A stretch of DNA of 64,000 nt from Enterobacteriaceae endosymbiont of Plateumaris consimilis (GCF_012563145.1 NZ_CP046230.1:188333-252332), one strand, 5' to 3'. Counted from the first letter of the stretch, positions 24,233-35,778 are shown. Made by a program: numbers and translations. The notes: generated by a model not told the origin, from the sequence alone.

Positions 24233-25396
24233 TTATAATCTCTTATATTTTTCTAAACAATATTGTTGAATTAATTCTATAAAGTAATCAAACAATATAG
24301 AAATATCATGAGGACCTGGACTGGCTTCAGGATGCCCTTGAAAACCAAAAGCAGGTTTATCAATACGATGAATACCTTGTATAGTATTATCAAATAATGA
24401 TTTATGTGTTATTTTTAAATTAATTGGTAAATTATTTGTATCTACTGTAAATCCATGATTTTGTGTTGTTATAAATATTTTATTAGTTTTTAAATTTTTT
24501 ACAGGATGATTACTTCCATGATGTCCTAAAACCATTTTTTTTGTTTTAGCACCACTAGCAAGTGCAAGAATCTGATGTCCAAGACATATACCAAATATTG
24601 GAATATTTATTTTTAATAATTGTTTTACAGAAGAAATAGCATAAAAACATGATTCAGGATTTCCTGGCCCATTAGATAAAAAAATTCCATCTGGATTTAA
24701 ATTTATAATTTTTTTAAAACTTGTATAAGCAGAAATAACTGTTACGTGGCATCCACGATCTACTAAAATATTTAAAATATTTTTTTTAATCCCAAAATCA
24801 TATGCTATTATATTCATGGGTAATAAAGATTTTTTTTTTATATTTTTTTTAATTGTTTGATAATTAGTATTTCCTTTTATCCAAGAATAGTTATTATTAG
24901 TTGTTATTTCTTTAACTAGATTTAATTCTTGTAAATTTGAAAAATGTTTCATTTTATTCATAATATATTGAAAATCAACGTTTTCTATATTCGTAATAAT
25001 ACATCCAATATTAATTTTTTTATTACGCAATAAACGTGTTAATTGACGAGTATCAATATCTGAAATAGCAACTACATTTTTTTTTTTCAAATAAACATCT
25101 AAAGTGTTTTGACTTCTATAATTACTTGATATTATAGATAAATTATGAATAATAAGTCCTTTTAGATAAATTTTAGATGATTCTTCATCTTCTTTATTAA
25201 CACCAATATTCCCAATATGTGGATATGTAAAAACAAGAATTTGTTTATAATAAGATGGATCTGTAAGTATTTCTTGATATCCAGTCATAGATGTATTAAA
25301 AACTACTTCTCCTATAACTATTCCATTAACTCCAATAGATTTACCAAAAAATTTTGTTCCATCTTCCATTATTAAAAGTGCTTTATTATTAATCAA
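24233..25396 (-). CDS. carA: Carbamoyl-phosphate synthase small chain (glutaminase), TTG start
   Basis: Class I glutamine amidotransferase that supplies ammonia to CarB. I start it at TTG (25396-25394), because a strong GGAGG lies five bases upstream (25406-25402). The resulting 387 residues begin [17 protein letters not shown], matching E. coli CarA (382). The frame stays open to an ATG at 25465, but the extra residues have no counterpart. The nucleophile Cys lies in GICLGHQ and the His-Glu pair in [11 protein letters not shown]. The arginine/pyrimidine regulation seen in E. coli cannot be judged from the AT-rich upstream region. Confidence 0.95.
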   Translation of the reverse strand: MINNKALLIMEDGTKFFGKSIGVNGIVIGEVVFNTSMTGYQEILTDPSYYKQILVFTYPHIGNIGVNKEDEESSKIYLKGLIIHNLSIISSNYRSQNTLDVYLKKKNVVAISDIDTRQLTRLLRNKKINIGCIITNIENVDFQYIMNKMKHFSNLQELNLVKEITTNNNYSWIKGNTNYQTIKKNIKKKSLLPMNIIAYDFGIKKNILNILVDRGCHVTVISAYTSFKKIINLNPDGIFLSNGPGNPESCFYAISSVKQLLKINIPIFGICLGHQILALASGAKTKKMVLGHHGSNHPVKNLKTNKIFITTQNHGFTVDTNNLPINLKITHKSLFDNTIQGIHRIDKPAFGFQGHPEASPGPHDISILFDYFIELIQQYCLEKYKRL

Positions 25397-25552
25397 ATAA
25401 ACCTCCAAAATATTTAATTTTATTAAAATTAATATCATATATTTATATATATTTCTTATTAACAATTATTGTTAAATTTTATTATATAAGTTAAAATGAT
25501 TTTTTTAAAATTAATTATCTAAATTTAAAAATTTTTTAATAAAGACTATATA

Positions 25553-26140
25553 ATGTATAATAAGATTATTTATTCAGAATTATTATCTGCATCTGATGTT
25601 TTAAAAAGTTTTCTCAAAAATACTAAAAACATTAATAATATTGAATTAGCAGCTAATTTAATTGTTAAATCTTTTTTAAGTAATAATAAAGTTATTTCTT
25701 GTGGTAATGGTGGTTCACATTGTGATGCTATGCATTTTGCAGAAGAATTAACTGGGAAATACAGAAATAAAAGATCTGCATATCCTGCATTATGCATATC
25801 AGATGTATCTCATTTTTCTTGTGTTAGTAATGATTATGGTTATGAATTTGTTTTTTCTCGTTATATAGAAGCATTAGGCCAACCTGACGATATTTTATTT
25901 GCTTTAACCACTTCTGGTAGTTCTATTAATATAATTAATGCATTATATGCTGCAAAACAAAAAAATATGAAAGTAATATTACTGAATGGTAACTATTCTT
26001 CAAGTAAAATAAAAAATTTAATTGATGCAGAAATATCAGTAATTTATAATGGTTATTCAGATAGAATACAAGAAATACATATTAAAGTAATTCATATAAT
26101 AATATTATTAATTGAAAAATTAATGAGTAAAAAAATATAA
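25553..26140 (+). CDS. gmhA: Sedoheptulose-7-phosphate isomerase
   Basis: First enzyme of ADP-heptose synthesis for the inner core of lipopolysaccharide. It has 195 residues (E. coli 192). The SIS-domain motifs [20 protein letters not shown] and TTSGSS are conserved, as is the C-terminal [13 protein letters not shown] region with the active-site His and Glu. It is divergent from carA, about 156 bases away, and convergent with ilvC. Its presence implies that the symbiont still makes LPS of at least inner-core length. Confidence 0.97.
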   Translation: MYNKIIYSELLSASDVLKSFLKNTKNINNIELAANLIVKSFLSNNKVISCGNGGSHCDAMHFAEELTGKYRNKRSAYPALCISDVSHFSCVSNDYGYEFVFSRYIEALGQPDDILFALTTSGSSINIINALYAAKQKNMKVILLNGNYSSSKIKNLIDAEISVIYNGYSDRIQEIHIKVIHIIILLIEKLMSKKI

Positions 26141-26192
26141 TCTAGATATATCACTAAATATTTTTTACATAAATTATTTACTAATCATGTTA

Positions 26193-26227
26193 TTTTTACT
26201 CTCTTAAATAATTTAAGAGAGTAAAAA
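26193..26227. terminator. Bidirectional terminator between gmhA and ilvC
   Basis: A perfect 16-bp inverted repeat (TTTTTACTCTCTTAAA and its complement) with a three-base loop lies between the two convergent genes. It has an A tract and a T tract on the outer sides, so it can work as an intrinsic terminator on either strand. Confidence 0.88.
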
Positions 26228-26233
26228 TTTTAA

Positions 26234-27709
26234 TTATTTTGAAATACATTTCATATCAGTCATATATTTACGTAATATATAACCAATTTTTTCAATTGAA
26301 TGATTTCTAGTAATAAGATTAATATCTAATAAATATTTGTTATTTATAGATATATTTTCTATATCTACAATACCCAAATCTTCATTTTGTAAGCTATTCA
26401 TAAAATTTTCTAATAAAGGCATAGCTTTATTAGAAAATAAATAATTGCCATATTCTGCTGTATCAGATATGACTTTATTCATTTCATATAATTTTTTTCT
26501 TGCAATAGTATTTGCAATTAATGGTAATTCATGTAATGATTCATAATATGCTGATTTTGGTGAAATTCCTGTTTCTATCATTATCTCATATGATAACTCA
26601 ACACTAGCTTTAACTATAGCTACCATAATGAGTCCACGATCAAAAATTTCTTGTTCATGAATCATATTATTAATAGCTAAAGTTTGCTCAAATTTATTGT
26701 TTCTTATCTTTTTTCTCCAATTTAATAAATTTTTATTATCATTATTCCAATCTTCTATTATTTCTTTAGAAAAATTTCCAGAAATAATATTATCCATATG
26801 TAATCTAAATAATGGTTTAAAAATTTTTTTTAAAATTAAAGAAAGTTCATAAGCTCTAATTTTACTCTTATTATTCAATCTATCCATCATTAAAGTAATA
26901 CCTCCTTGTTTTAAGGATTCAGTAATATATTCCCATCCAAATTGGATAAACTGTGATGCATATTCTTTATTTACTTTACGATTAATTAATTGATTAAATA
27001 ATATTATTGATGCAGTTTGTAACATACCACATAAAACAGTTTGTTCTCCCATTAAATCAGATTTAACTTCTGCAATAAAAGAAGATTCTAATATACCTGC
27101 TTTATGACTTCCTATTGCAACAGCCCAAGCTTTTGCAGTTTCTAATCCATTATTATTATTATAATTGTTTTGTTGATGTACAGCTATTAATGATGGTACT
27201 CCAAAACCACGTTTATATTCTTCTCTTACTTCTGTTCCTGGACATTTTGGAGCAACCATAATTACATTAATATTTTTAGGAATTTTTTCACCTTCTTCTA
27301 CAATATTAAAACCATGAGAATATCCTAATGTAGCACCAGGTTTTATTAAGTTTTTTATGTTTTGTAAAAGTTGACTATGATTTTTATCAGGAGTTAAATT
27401 AATTATTAAATCAGCACTAGGAATTAATTCATTGTATGAACCAATTATAAATTTGTTTTTATAAGCTTTTTCCCAAGATAAATTTTTATTTTTAATAGAT
27501 TTTTTTTTTAAAGCATAAGATATATTTAAACCAGAATCTCTCATATTGAGTCCTTGATTTAAACCTTGTGCTCCACATCCTATAATAACTATTTTTTTAT
27601 TTTTTAAATAATTAATTCCATTAAGAAATTCTCTAAAGTTCATTAATCTACATTTTTGTAAATTTTTTAATTTTTCACGAAAATTTAATTCATTAAAATA
27701 ATTCTTCAT
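26234..27709 (-). CDS. ilvC: Ketol-acid reductoisomerase
   Basis: Converts acetolactate and acetohydroxybutyrate to the dihydroxy acids in valine/leucine and isoleucine synthesis. It has 491 residues, equal to the E. coli long (class II) form. The NADPH-binding [54 protein letters not shown] and [16 protein letters not shown] are conserved. In E. coli ilvY and ilvA lie between ilvD and ilvC; both are missing, and about 310 bases without a gene separate ilvC from ilvD. Confidence 0.98.
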   Translation of the reverse strand: MKNYFNELNFREKLKNLQKCRLMNFREFLNGINYLKNKKIVIIGCGAQGLNQGLNMRDSGLNISYALKKKSIKNKNLSWEKAYKNKFIIGSYNELIPSADLIINLTPDKNHSQLLQNIKNLIKPGATLGYSHGFNIVEEGEKIPKNINVIMVAPKCPGTEVREEYKRGFGVPSLIAVHQQNNYNNNNGLETAKAWAVAIGSHKAGILESSFIAEVKSDLMGEQTVLCGMLQTASIILFNQLINRKVNKEYASQFIQFGWEYITESLKQGGITLMMDRLNNKSKIRAYELSLILKKIFKPLFRLHMDNIISGNFSKEIIEDWNNDNKNLLNWRKKIRNNKFEQTLAINNMIHEQEIFDRGLIMVAIVKASVELSYEIMIETGISPKSAYYESLHELPLIANTIARKKLYEMNKVISDTAEYGNYLFSNKAMPLLENFMNSLQNEDLGIVDIENISINNKYLLDINLITRNHSIEKIGYILRKYMTDMKCISK

Positions 27710-28021
27710 TTTTATAACCTTATATAAATAATTATTAAACTATAAATATATTTATTTATAAAATTATTATTTAATATTAATATTAATAACTGACATTAAA
27801 ATTTAATAAAATTATTATAAAAAGTATTTTATATAATAAAAATATTTTTATAAAATGCTTAATTATTATTTTTTACAAATTTAATTTTAAATATTAAGTA
27901 ATTTATAAAAATTAAAATTTTTTTATTTTTAAGAAAATAATTTTGATAAATGTTATTTATGGATACAAATTAATAATAATTATTATGTATAAATATTATT
28001 TATATCATTAATACAATAATT
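27710..28021. other. Gene-free gap between ilvD and ilvC
   Basis: 312 bases, almost pure A+T. In the ancestral order this space held ilvA and ilvY. I looked for remnants of threonine deaminase or a LysR regulator on both strands and recognised none. It probably holds the ilvC promoter, but no -35/-10 pair stands out from the background. Confidence 0.7.
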
Positions 28022-29881
28022 TTATTTAAAATATTTTAATTTATTTTTATCTCTTACTGCTCCTTTATCAGCACTTGTTGCTAGTGCGGCATAAAATTTT
28101 AATGCAAAAGATATTTTTCGTTTACGAATATTATGAGGATGGTAAGATAATTGACCACGGTTTTCTTCTTCTTTAATTCTTAAATTTATTTTTTCTTGTG
28201 AAATAAGAAGATTAATATATCTACTAGGTATATTAATTTCAATAATATCTCCATTTTTTATTAAAGCAATATATCCTTTATTTGCAGCTTCTGGTGAAAT
28301 ATGTCCAATTGATAATCCAGAAGTTCCTCCAGAAAATCTTCCATCTGTAATTAAAGCACAACTTTGATCTAATTTCATTGATTTTAAATACGATGTTGGA
28401 TATAACATTTCTTGCATACCAGGACCACCTTTTGGACCTTCATAACGTATAACAACTACATCTCCTGGAAAAATTTTATTATTTAATATATCATTTATTG
28501 CAGATTCTTGACTATCATATACTTTAGCTGGACCTTTAAATATCATTAATTTTTTATTTACACTTGCAGTTTTAACTACACATCCATCTTGAGCTATATT
28601 ACCATATAAAACTGCTATTCCACCATCTTTACTAAAAGAATATTTACATGATCTGATACATCCATTTTTTCTATTATCATCTAAATTATGCCATTTATTT
28701 TTTTGTGTAAAAGGTTGTGTAGTTTTAACATTTCCTGGAGCAGCTAAAAAAAATTTTTTAATCTCATCATCTTTATTATTAATAATATCATATTTAAAAA
28801 TCATTTGTTTTATTGTTAAACCTAATATATTTTTTGTATTAGGATGTATTAACCCAATACGATATAATTCACCTAATAATGACATTACACCACCTGCTCT
28901 ATGAAAATCTTCAATATAAAATTTTCTAGTACTAGGAGAGACCATACATAACCATGGAACTTTTTTTGATAAATTATCTATATCAGACAAATTTAATTTT
29001 AAATTTGCTTCTTGTACTAAAGCTAATATATGTAAAATTGTATTAGTAGAACCACCCATTGCAATATCAACCATTATAGCATTTTCAAAAGCTTTTTTAC
29101 TAACAATATTCCTAGGTAAAACACTTTGATCATTATTTAGATAGTATTTTTTTGTAATATCAACTATAATTTTAGCTGATTGTATACATAATTTTTTGCG
29201 ATATATATGTGTTGATAATAAAGTTCCATTACCAGGCAATGATAATCCTAAAACTTCTAATAAACAATTCATTGAATTTGCAGTAAACATTCCAGAACAT
29301 GAACCACATGTAGGACATGCATTATTTTCGATTTTATTAATATATTTATCTGATTTGTTTAAGTCAGCTGAACTTACCATTGCATCTACTAAATCAATTC
29401 TTATTTTTTTTGATAAAATATTTATTTTTCCAGCTTCCATTGGACCACCGGAAATTATAACAGTAGGTATATTTAAACGTAAACTAGCCATTAACATACC
29501 AGGAGTAATTTTATCACAATTAGAAATGCAAATCATAGAATCCACACAGTGAGCATTAATAACATATTCTATTGAATCTGCAATTAGTTCTCTAGAAGGC
29601 AGAGAATATAACATTCCATCATGACCCATGGCAATACCATCATCAATAGCTATTGTATTAAATTCTTTTGGTACTCCTCCCATATTTTTTATTTCTTTTG
29701 AAATAATTTTACTTAGTTCTTGTAAATGAATATGACCAGGAACAAATTGTGAAAATGAATTAACTATAGCAATAATAGGTTTTTTAAAATCAGAATCATT
29801 CATACCAGTTGCTCTCCAAAGAGCACGAGCTCCTGCCATATTACGACCTGATGTAGTAATAGATGAACGATAATTAGACAT
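28022..29881 (-). CDS. ilvD: Dihydroxy-acid dehydratase
   Basis: Iron-sulfur enzyme that dehydrates the dihydroxy acids to the 2-keto acids of valine and isoleucine. It has 619 residues (E. coli 616). The cluster cysteines lie in [13 protein letters not shown] and [39 protein letters not shown] and the GGxGMQEM stretch near residue 480 are conserved. It lies in ilvG-M-E-D order, as in the E. coli operon. Confidence 0.98.
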   Translation of the reverse strand: MSNYRSSITTSGRNMAGARALWRATGMNDSDFKKPIIAIVNSFSQFVPGHIHLQELSKIISKEIKNMGGVPKEFNTIAIDDGIAMGHDGMLYSLPSRELIADSIEYVINAHCVDSMICISNCDKITPGMLMASLRLNIPTVIISGGPMEAGKINILSKKIRIDLVDAMVSSADLNKSDKYINKIENNACPTCGSCSGMFTANSMNCLLEVLGLSLPGNGTLLSTHIYRKKLCIQSAKIIVDITKKYYLNNDQSVLPRNIVSKKAFENAIMVDIAMGGSTNTILHILALVQEANLKLNLSDIDNLSKKVPWLCMVSPSTRKFYIEDFHRAGGVMSLLGELYRIGLIHPNTKNILGLTIKQMIFKYDIINNKDDEIKKFFLAAPGNVKTTQPFTQKNKWHNLDDNRKNGCIRSCKYSFSKDGGIAVLYGNIAQDGCVVKTASVNKKLMIFKGPAKVYDSQESAINDILNNKIFPGDVVVIRYEGPKGGPGMQEMLYPTSYLKSMKLDQSCALITDGRFSGGTSGLSIGHISPEAANKGYIALIKNGDIIEINIPSRYINLLISQEKINLRIKEEENRGQLSYHPHNIRKRKISFALKFYAALATSADKGAVRDKNKLKYFK

Positions 29882-29914
29882 TTTTTTTCTCTTATTTTTA
29901 ATATTAAATTTTAT

Positions 29915-30841
29915 CTAATAAATATAATCTAACCAATTCCATTTATCTTCTGTTATTCCATCAAATAAATTAAAAAATTCCTGTTGAATTATTTTCGTAA
30001 TTTTACCTCTCCTACCGTAACCAATTTTTATACCATCTATACTTCTTACTGGAGTAATTTCTGCAGCAGTTCCTGTCATAAATATTTCATCAGCTAAGTA
30101 TAATGATTCTCTTAATATCAAAGTTTCTTTAGTTTTAATGCCTATTTTTTTAGCTATTTTTAAAACTGAATCTCTAGTAATTCCTGGTAATATTGAAGAA
30201 CTAAGAGGTGGAGTAAATAAAACATTATCTTTTATTTTAAATATATTTTCTCCTGCTCCTTCTGATACAAATCCTAAACTATCTAATGATATTCCTTCAT
30301 GATATCCATTACGTCTTGCTTCACTGCCAATAAGAAAAGAAGATAAATAATTACCACCAGCTTTTGCAATACTAGGAATAGTATTGGGTCTAATTTTATT
30401 CCATGATGATATCATAGCATCAATACCATTAATCATAGCTTTATTACCAAGATAATTACCCCATGAAAAAGAACTAATTATTACATCAGTATAATAATTT
30501 TTAGGAGGATTAACTCCTAAACCAACATCTCCTATAAATATTAAAATTCTTATATAAGCTTCTTCTAATTTATTATATTTAAGTATAATATGTACTGCAT
30601 TAATTAAATCTTGCATTGTAAATTTTAATGGTAAGCGATAAATTTTTGCAGAATTATATAAACGTTCAATATGATCTTTATGTCGAAAGATAGCTGGACC
30701 TTTAAAAGACTTATAACATCTTATTCCTTCAAATACAGAAGTTCCATAATGCAATGCATGCGACATTACACTAATTTTTGCATTTTCCCATTTAACTATA
30801 TCTCCATTAAACCAAATAAAATCTGCTTTTTTCGTTTTCAT
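29915..30841 (-). CDS. ilvE: Branched-chain amino acid aminotransferase
   Basis: PLP enzyme that performs the last step of valine, leucine and isoleucine synthesis. It has 308 residues (E. coli 309). The PLP lysine lies in SIAKAGGNYLSS, and YHEGISLDSLGFVSEGAGENIF and TGTAAEITPVRSIDG are conserved. It follows ilvM after 49 bases. The terminal transamination is a step that some symbioses leave to the host; this symbiont keeps it. Confidence 0.97.
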   Translation of the reverse strand: MKTKKADFIWFNGDIVKWENAKISVMSHALHYGTSVFEGIRCYKSFKGPAIFRHKDHIERLYNSAKIYRLPLKFTMQDLINAVHIILKYNKLEEAYIRILIFIGDVGLGVNPPKNYYTDVIISSFSWGNYLGNKAMINGIDAMISSWNKIRPNTIPSIAKAGGNYLSSFLIGSEARRNGYHEGISLDSLGFVSEGAGENIFKIKDNVLFTPPLSSSILPGITRDSVLKIAKKIGIKTKETLILRESLYLADEIFMTGTAAEITPVRSIDGIKIGYGRRGKITKIIQQEFFNLFDGITEDKWNWLDYIY

Positions 30842-30890
30842 TATAATATTTCCTTATTTACTATAATTAGCAGTATTATTATGACATTCA

Positions 30891-31121
30891 TTAGATTATT
30901 TTAATATTACATACATCTATTAATTTAGATAATTGTTTTATAAGAAAATCTATAGGTTTTTTACTTTCTATAATTATTTTAATAAGTATCTTTCCTATTT
31001 TTAATTCTGAATTAACTTTCATATAACAAATTCTAAATCCTCTATGACGAATAATACGTAAAATACGTTCAATAACTTCAGGACTTATATATGTATTAAT
31101 ATATATTTTGTATTGATTCAT
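30891..31121 (-). CDS. ilvM: Acetolactate synthase II small (regulatory) subunit
   Basis: Small subunit that activates IlvG. It has 76 residues (E. coli 87). An ACT-like fold is recognisable: a YKIYINTYISPEVIERILRIIRHRGF start matches the E. coli HQVNVSARFNPETLERVLRVVRHRGF pattern. The start overlaps the ilvG stop by four bases, so translation is coupled. IlvGM is the isozyme least sensitive to valine in E. coli, which fits overproduction for a host; that last point is inference. Confidence 0.92.
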   Translation of the reverse strand: MNQYKIYINTYISPEVIERILRIIRHRGFRICYMKVNSELKIGKILIKIIIESKKPIDFLIKQLSKLIDVCNIKII

Positions 31122-32782
31122 TTAATTTCTTCTATCATGTTTTCATTACTATAACCTGGAGGAACTAATGGCCAAACATTATCAGATTCATTTATAGAAA
31201 CATGTAATATATATGAATTTTTTTTATTAAACATATTTTTTAAACTTAAATCTATTTGATTAACATGATTTATACTTTCTCCAGTTATACCAAAAGCACT
31301 AGCTAATAATAAAAAATCAGGATTATCCCATAATATAGTTTCACTATATCTTTTAGAGAAAAATAATTGTTGCCATTGTTTAACCATACCTAATCTTTTA
31401 TTATCAAGTAATATAATTTTTATAGGCAATTGTTTTCTTTTAATAGTATTTAACTCTTGAATATTCATCATAAATGATCCATCACCTGTAATACATATTA
31501 CTGTATCATTAGGACGAGCTATTTGTGCACCAATAGCTGCAGGTAATCCAAATCCCATAGTTCCTAATCCACTTGATGTAATAAAATTTTTTGGAGATGT
31601 AAAATTTACATGTTGTGCAGTCCACATTTGATGTTGTCCTACATCTGTAGTAATAATAGTATTATTTTTTTTAAGATCTGATAATTTCTTTAAAAGAATA
31701 GGTGCATGAATTTTACTTTTATTTAATATTTTATAGTTCCAAGAATATTTTTTTATTATTTTTTTTATATAATCTTGCCATTCAAAAATTTTTTGTGGTT
31801 TTTGTAAAAATGGAATTATATAGTTTAAATTACCTAATAGATGAAAATCTGTTTTACAAATTTTATTAATTTCAGATGAGTCTATATCTAATTGTATTAT
31901 ATATGCATTAGAAGCAAAATTTTTTGGATCACCTGTAACTCGATCATCAAATCTTGCACCAATAGCTATTAATAAATCACATTTTTGTACTGCATAGTTT
32001 GCAGCTTTATTACCATGCATTCCTAACATACCAAGATAATAAGGATATGTATAATCTACAGATCCTAAACCTTTTAATGTAACTACTACTGGTATTTTAG
32101 TCTTATTGATAAAATTTTTTAATGTAGAAATAGCATTACTCATTCCAACACCACCACCTATATATAATATAGGCTTATTAGATCTTTTTAGAAAATTATT
32201 AATTTTATTTATATTTTTTTTTGAAATATTTATTTTATTTACTGAATTTTTTATTTTAAATGTATTGTTTATATGTTGAGGAATAAAATTAGATAATTGT
32301 ATATCTTTTGGTATATCTATTAAAACAGGTCCTGGTCTATTAGATAAAGCTATTAAAAAAGCTTTATCAAAAATGTCATTTAATGATTCTATTGAATTAA
32401 TTAAAAAACTATGTTTTGTACATGATAAAGACATTCCTATAATATCAATTTCTTGAAAAGCATCTGTTCCAATTAATGTAGTAGGTACTTGTCCAGTTAT
32501 AGCTATGATAGGTATAGAATCTACCATAGCATCTGCAATACCTGTCATTAAATTAGTTGCTCCTGGTCCTGATGTTGCTAAACAAACTCCTATATTTCCA
32601 GTAGCTCTTGAGTAACCTATAGCAGCAATAGCTGCTGCTTGTTCATGTCGACATAATATATGTTCAATCTCTCCATCATATAATGCATCGTAAAGCGGCA
32701 TAATAGCTCCGCCTGGATGTCCAAATACTGTTTTTACGTTTTGTTTTTTTAATGCTTGAATTATACATTCTGCTCCATTCAT
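31118..32782 (-). CDS. ilvG: Acetolactate synthase II large subunit
   Basis: Thiamine-diphosphate enzyme that condenses pyruvate with itself or with 2-ketobutyrate. It has 554 residues (E. coli 548). FGHPGGAIMPLYDALYDG, the catalytic Glu in HEQAAAIAAIGYSRATG, and the ThDP motif GDGSFMMNIQELNT are present. Pairing with ilvM identifies it as IlvG rather than IlvB or IlvI. It starts the ilvGMED operon, 225 bases downstream of tRNA-Trp on the same strand. No ilvL-like leader peptide was found in that gap. Confidence 0.96.
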   Translation of the reverse strand: MNGAECIIQALKKQNVKTVFGHPGGAIMPLYDALYDGEIEHILCRHEQAAAIAAIGYSRATGNIGVCLATSGPGATNLMTGIADAMVDSIPIIAITGQVPTTLIGTDAFQEIDIIGMSLSCTKHSFLINSIESLNDIFDKAFLIALSNRPGPVLIDIPKDIQLSNFIPQHINNTFKIKNSVNKINISKKNINKINNFLKRSNKPILYIGGGVGMSNAISTLKNFINKTKIPVVVTLKGLGSVDYTYPYYLGMLGMHGNKAANYAVQKCDLLIAIGARFDDRVTGDPKNFASNAYIIQLDIDSSEINKICKTDFHLLGNLNYIIPFLQKPQKIFEWQDYIKKIIKKYSWNYKILNKSKIHAPILLKKLSDLKKNNTIITTDVGQHQMWTAQHVNFTSPKNFITSSGLGTMGFGLPAAIGAQIARPNDTVICITGDGSFMMNIQELNTIKRKQLPIKIILLDNKRLGMVKQWQQLFFSKRYSETILWDNPDFLLLASAFGITGESINHVNQIDLSLKNMFNKKNSYILHVSINESDNVWPLVPPGYSNENMIEEIK

Positions 32783-33006
32783 ACTTATTGTTACCTCTTT
32801 TATTTATAAAAAATTATATGTATAATTCAATATTAATTTTTAATTAATATTTATACAAAAATCCCTAGATATAAATATGCGGGAGTTTATTTTTTAATAA
32901 AAAAATGAAAATATTTTTTTGAATGAAAAAAATTATTTTTAATAAATAAATTATTTTTATACTAATTATATATTTTAATAATAAATATTATTTATAAATC
33001 AAAACT

Positions 33007-33080
33007 CAGGGGTGGAGGGATTTGAACCCCCAACTACCGGTTTTGGAGACCGATGCTCTACCAATTTGAACTACACCCCT
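33007..33080 (-). tRNA. tRNA-Trp (CCA)
   Basis: A 74-base cloverleaf on the minus strand: acceptor AGGGGTG with its complement, anticodon loop CTCCAAA with anticodon CCA, T-arm with GGTTCAAATCC, and discriminator G. The 3' CCA is not encoded. E. coli trpT also lies close to ilvGMEDA, so this is ancestral order. Confidence 0.97.
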
Positions 33081-33273
33081 TAAATTTTATTATAATTAAT
33101 ATTTTAATAATTTAATATATGGAAGTAATATAATACTATATGAATAATTATTATGATTCAATATAAAAAAATATAAATAATTATATTAAAATTGATTTTA
33201 TTTGATAATTTATCTAATAAATAAAATTATAAATAATTATAATTATTTAAATATTATTAAATATAATAAAATT

Positions 33274-34898
33274 ATGATAAAAAAAAATAATAAATATGCA
33301 TTCATTAGTATTTCGAGTAAATCAGATATTCTTTTTTTAATTCAAAAATTAATAGAATATAATTCTGATTTAATATTTACTAAAAAAAATATTTTTTTAA
33401 AAAATATTAAAAATGATATAATAATATAATTGAAATGTTTCAATATCTTAATTTAATTTCATTCATTGATAAAATAATGTAAAGATTACATCTTAAATTA
33501 TATAGAGAAATATGCAGTGATATGAATAATAATGATATTATTTTTATGAATATGAATAACATTAAATCTATAAATATAATAATAATTAATTTTTATCTTT
33601 TTGAGAAAAAATTAATAAAAAAAGTAATAATATTTTTTTTAGAAAAATTAATATTGTATAATCTTGTATTATTTGTACTGTAGTTAAAATTTATAAAATA
33701 CAATATTAATTTATAATAAAGATTATTTATTAATAATCAATGAATTAAAAATAATAATAATATATTATTAAATACAAAAATTAAATTAGCACAAAAAATT
33801 TTTATTATATTTCATAATATAATAAAAAAATATTAGAATATTTAAATATAAAATATCAAAAATTAACATATTTACTAAACAATAAAAAAAATAATATTTT
33901 TCTTGAAAAAATAATATTAAATTTATTAAAAAAACAAAATTTAAAATATAATGAAAATTATCATCAAAGATGTGCTTTAGCATTATACTAATGATAATTA
34001 ATTTATTAAAAATAATAACTTTAAGTAAATATAAGGTAAAAAAACTTTCATATAATAATATTATTGATGCTAATGTTACTTTAGAATGTATAAAATAATT
34101 TTTAAAATCACTTTTTTTGTTATTATTAAACATGTAAATCCATGTAATTTTTCAGTTAGCAATAAAACTTAAAAAACATATATTAATGAATATAATACTG
34201 ATTCAATTTCATATTTTGGAAGTGTAATAATTTTTAATAGAAAGTTGAATTTAGAAATTGTTAATATCATTATACAAAATAATTATTTTGAATTAATAAT
34301 GATTTCATCAATTACTAATAAAGTCAAAATTTTAATTGCTAAAAAAATAATATACGTTTATTATTATATAACTTTAATAGTAAAATATTATTTGAAATGA
34401 AATATATTAATAATTGCATGATTATATAAATTACTAATTTAAATTATTATTAATAATAAATAATATTAATGTTTTTATTAACAAGATACTAAAAAAAAAT
34501 GAAATAAATGATTTATTTTTAAATGTAAAATAGTAAAATTTGTTAAATCTAATACTATTATTTATTGTAAAAATAATATGATTTTATCAGGTATAGTGTA
34601 TAGTAGTTGGTCAAATAAGTAGAATTGATACATTGATACTGTAAAATTAGCTACTATAAAAATAAAAGAAAAGAAATTTATTTTTTAATAAGTTTCATCA
34701 ATAATTTCTGATGTATTTTTACTCTTTAAAGACAGTGTTAACTTTATTTCGAAGTTAGGAATAAAGTATATTATTCAAACAATAGTTTTTATAAGGAATA
34801 AAGAAGTGATTAATATTATTAACTAGTATAATTTATTTATGGTGCTTACTAATAATATACGTTATTTTCATCATTACATATTATCTAATCATACATAA
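33274..34898 (+). pseudogene. purH: purH pseudogene (AICAR transformylase/IMP cyclohydrolase), destroyed by frameshifts and stops
   Basis: No long frame exists here, but pieces in changing frames match E. coli PurH in order from start to end. They are AFISISSKSDILFLIQKL (33.3 kb; E. coli ALLSVSDKAGIVEFAQAL); RLHLKLYREIC and SINIIIINFYLFEKKL (33.5 kb; IDMVVVNLYPFAQTV); LKYNENYHQ (33.94 kb; MRYGENSHQ); KLSYNNIIDANVTLECIK (34.03 kb; ALSYNNIADTDAALECVK); VIIKHVNPC and FGSVIIFNRKL (34.12 kb on); KFVKSNTIIYCKNNM (34.53 kb; KFVKSNAIVYAKNNM); and SSIISDVFLLFKDSV through NIRYFHHY (34.69 kb on). At least four frame changes plus internal stops separate them. PurH does the last two steps to IMP, so de novo purine synthesis is cut here unless another copy exists. 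purD, its E. coli partner, is not next to it. Confidence 0.93.
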
Positions 34899-34989
34899 TA
34901 TATTATTAAATAGTTTAAAATAATAATTAAAATATATTAATATTATTATATAATAATTATTATATCAATAATATTTAAGGTTAAAAAAT

Positions 34990-35742
34990 ATGACTGAATG
35001 GGTTATAGGAAAAGTAAAAAAAATAAATTATTGGGAAAATAATTTATTCACTATTATATTAAATGCAAAAGTCAATCCTTTTGTTCCAGGACAATTTACA
35101 AAATTATCTTTAATTATAAATGGTAAACGTATACATAGAGCATATTCTTATATAAATTGTCCTAAAAATATTAATCATGAATTTTATATAAAAAACGTAG
35201 ATAATAAAGGTCATTTAACACCTTATTTATATAAATTAAATTATAATGATAAAATTATGATTTCTAAACATGCTTTAGGAACTTTTACTATTAATAATAT
35301 CCAAAATTGTGAAAATTTATGGATGATATCTACTGGAACAGGTATTGGACCTTATTTATCAATATTACAAAATGGAAATTATTTAGAAAATTTTAAAAAA
35401 ATTATTTTAATATATGCTGTACGATATATATCAGATTTTAGTTATATTTATTTAATAAATAATCTTAAAAATAAATTTAAAAATAAGTTAATTATTCAAA
35501 TTATTACTAGTAGGGAAAAACAAAAAAACAATTTACTCAAAGGACATATACCAGAATTAATTCAAAATGGTATTTTAGAAAAAAAAATAGGAATTTTAAT
35601 TGATAAAAATAATACTCATATAATGTTATGTGGTAATCCTAAAATGGTTTATGACACACAAAATTTATTACAAAAAAATTACGGATTATCAAAAAATTTA
35701 AAAAATAAAATAGGAAATATTACTACTGAAAAATATTGGTAA
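34990..35742 (+). CDS. fpr: Ferredoxin/flavodoxin-NADP reductase
   Basis: FAD enzyme that moves electrons between NADPH and ferredoxin or flavodoxin, for example for Fe-S and radical enzymes. It has 250 residues (E. coli 248). The FAD motif RAYSY, the nucleotide motif STGTGIGPYLSIL, CGNPKMVYDTQ and the C-terminal aromatic YW are present. It forms a two-gene run with tpiA, matching the E. coli fpr-tpiA neighbourhood with genes removed. An AAGG sequence lies before the ATG. Confidence 0.95.
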   Translation: MTEWVIGKVKKINYWENNLFTIILNAKVNPFVPGQFTKLSLIINGKRIHRAYSYINCPKNINHEFYIKNVDNKGHLTPYLYKLNYNDKIMISKHALGTFTINNIQNCENLWMISTGTGIGPYLSILQNGNYLENFKKIILIYAVRYISDFSYIYLINNLKNKFKNKLIIQIITSREKQKNNLLKGHIPELIQNGILEKKIGILIDKNNTHIMLCGNPKMVYDTQNLLQKNYGLSKNLKNKIGNITTEKYW

Positions 35743-35778
35743 TATTAATATTAAAATTAATATAAAAGAATTTTAAAT

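Noticed and set aside
32851-32890. Possible ilv attenuator (TCCC/GGGA with following T run on the minus strand)
   Set aside because: The stem is only four base pairs, and no leader peptide rich in Ile, Leu or Val was found upstream; too weak to call.
33786-34133. Minus-strand frame of 115 codons
   Set aside because: Low-complexity hydrophobic translation of AT-rich DNA lying over plus-strand purH remains; no similarity to any known protein recognised.
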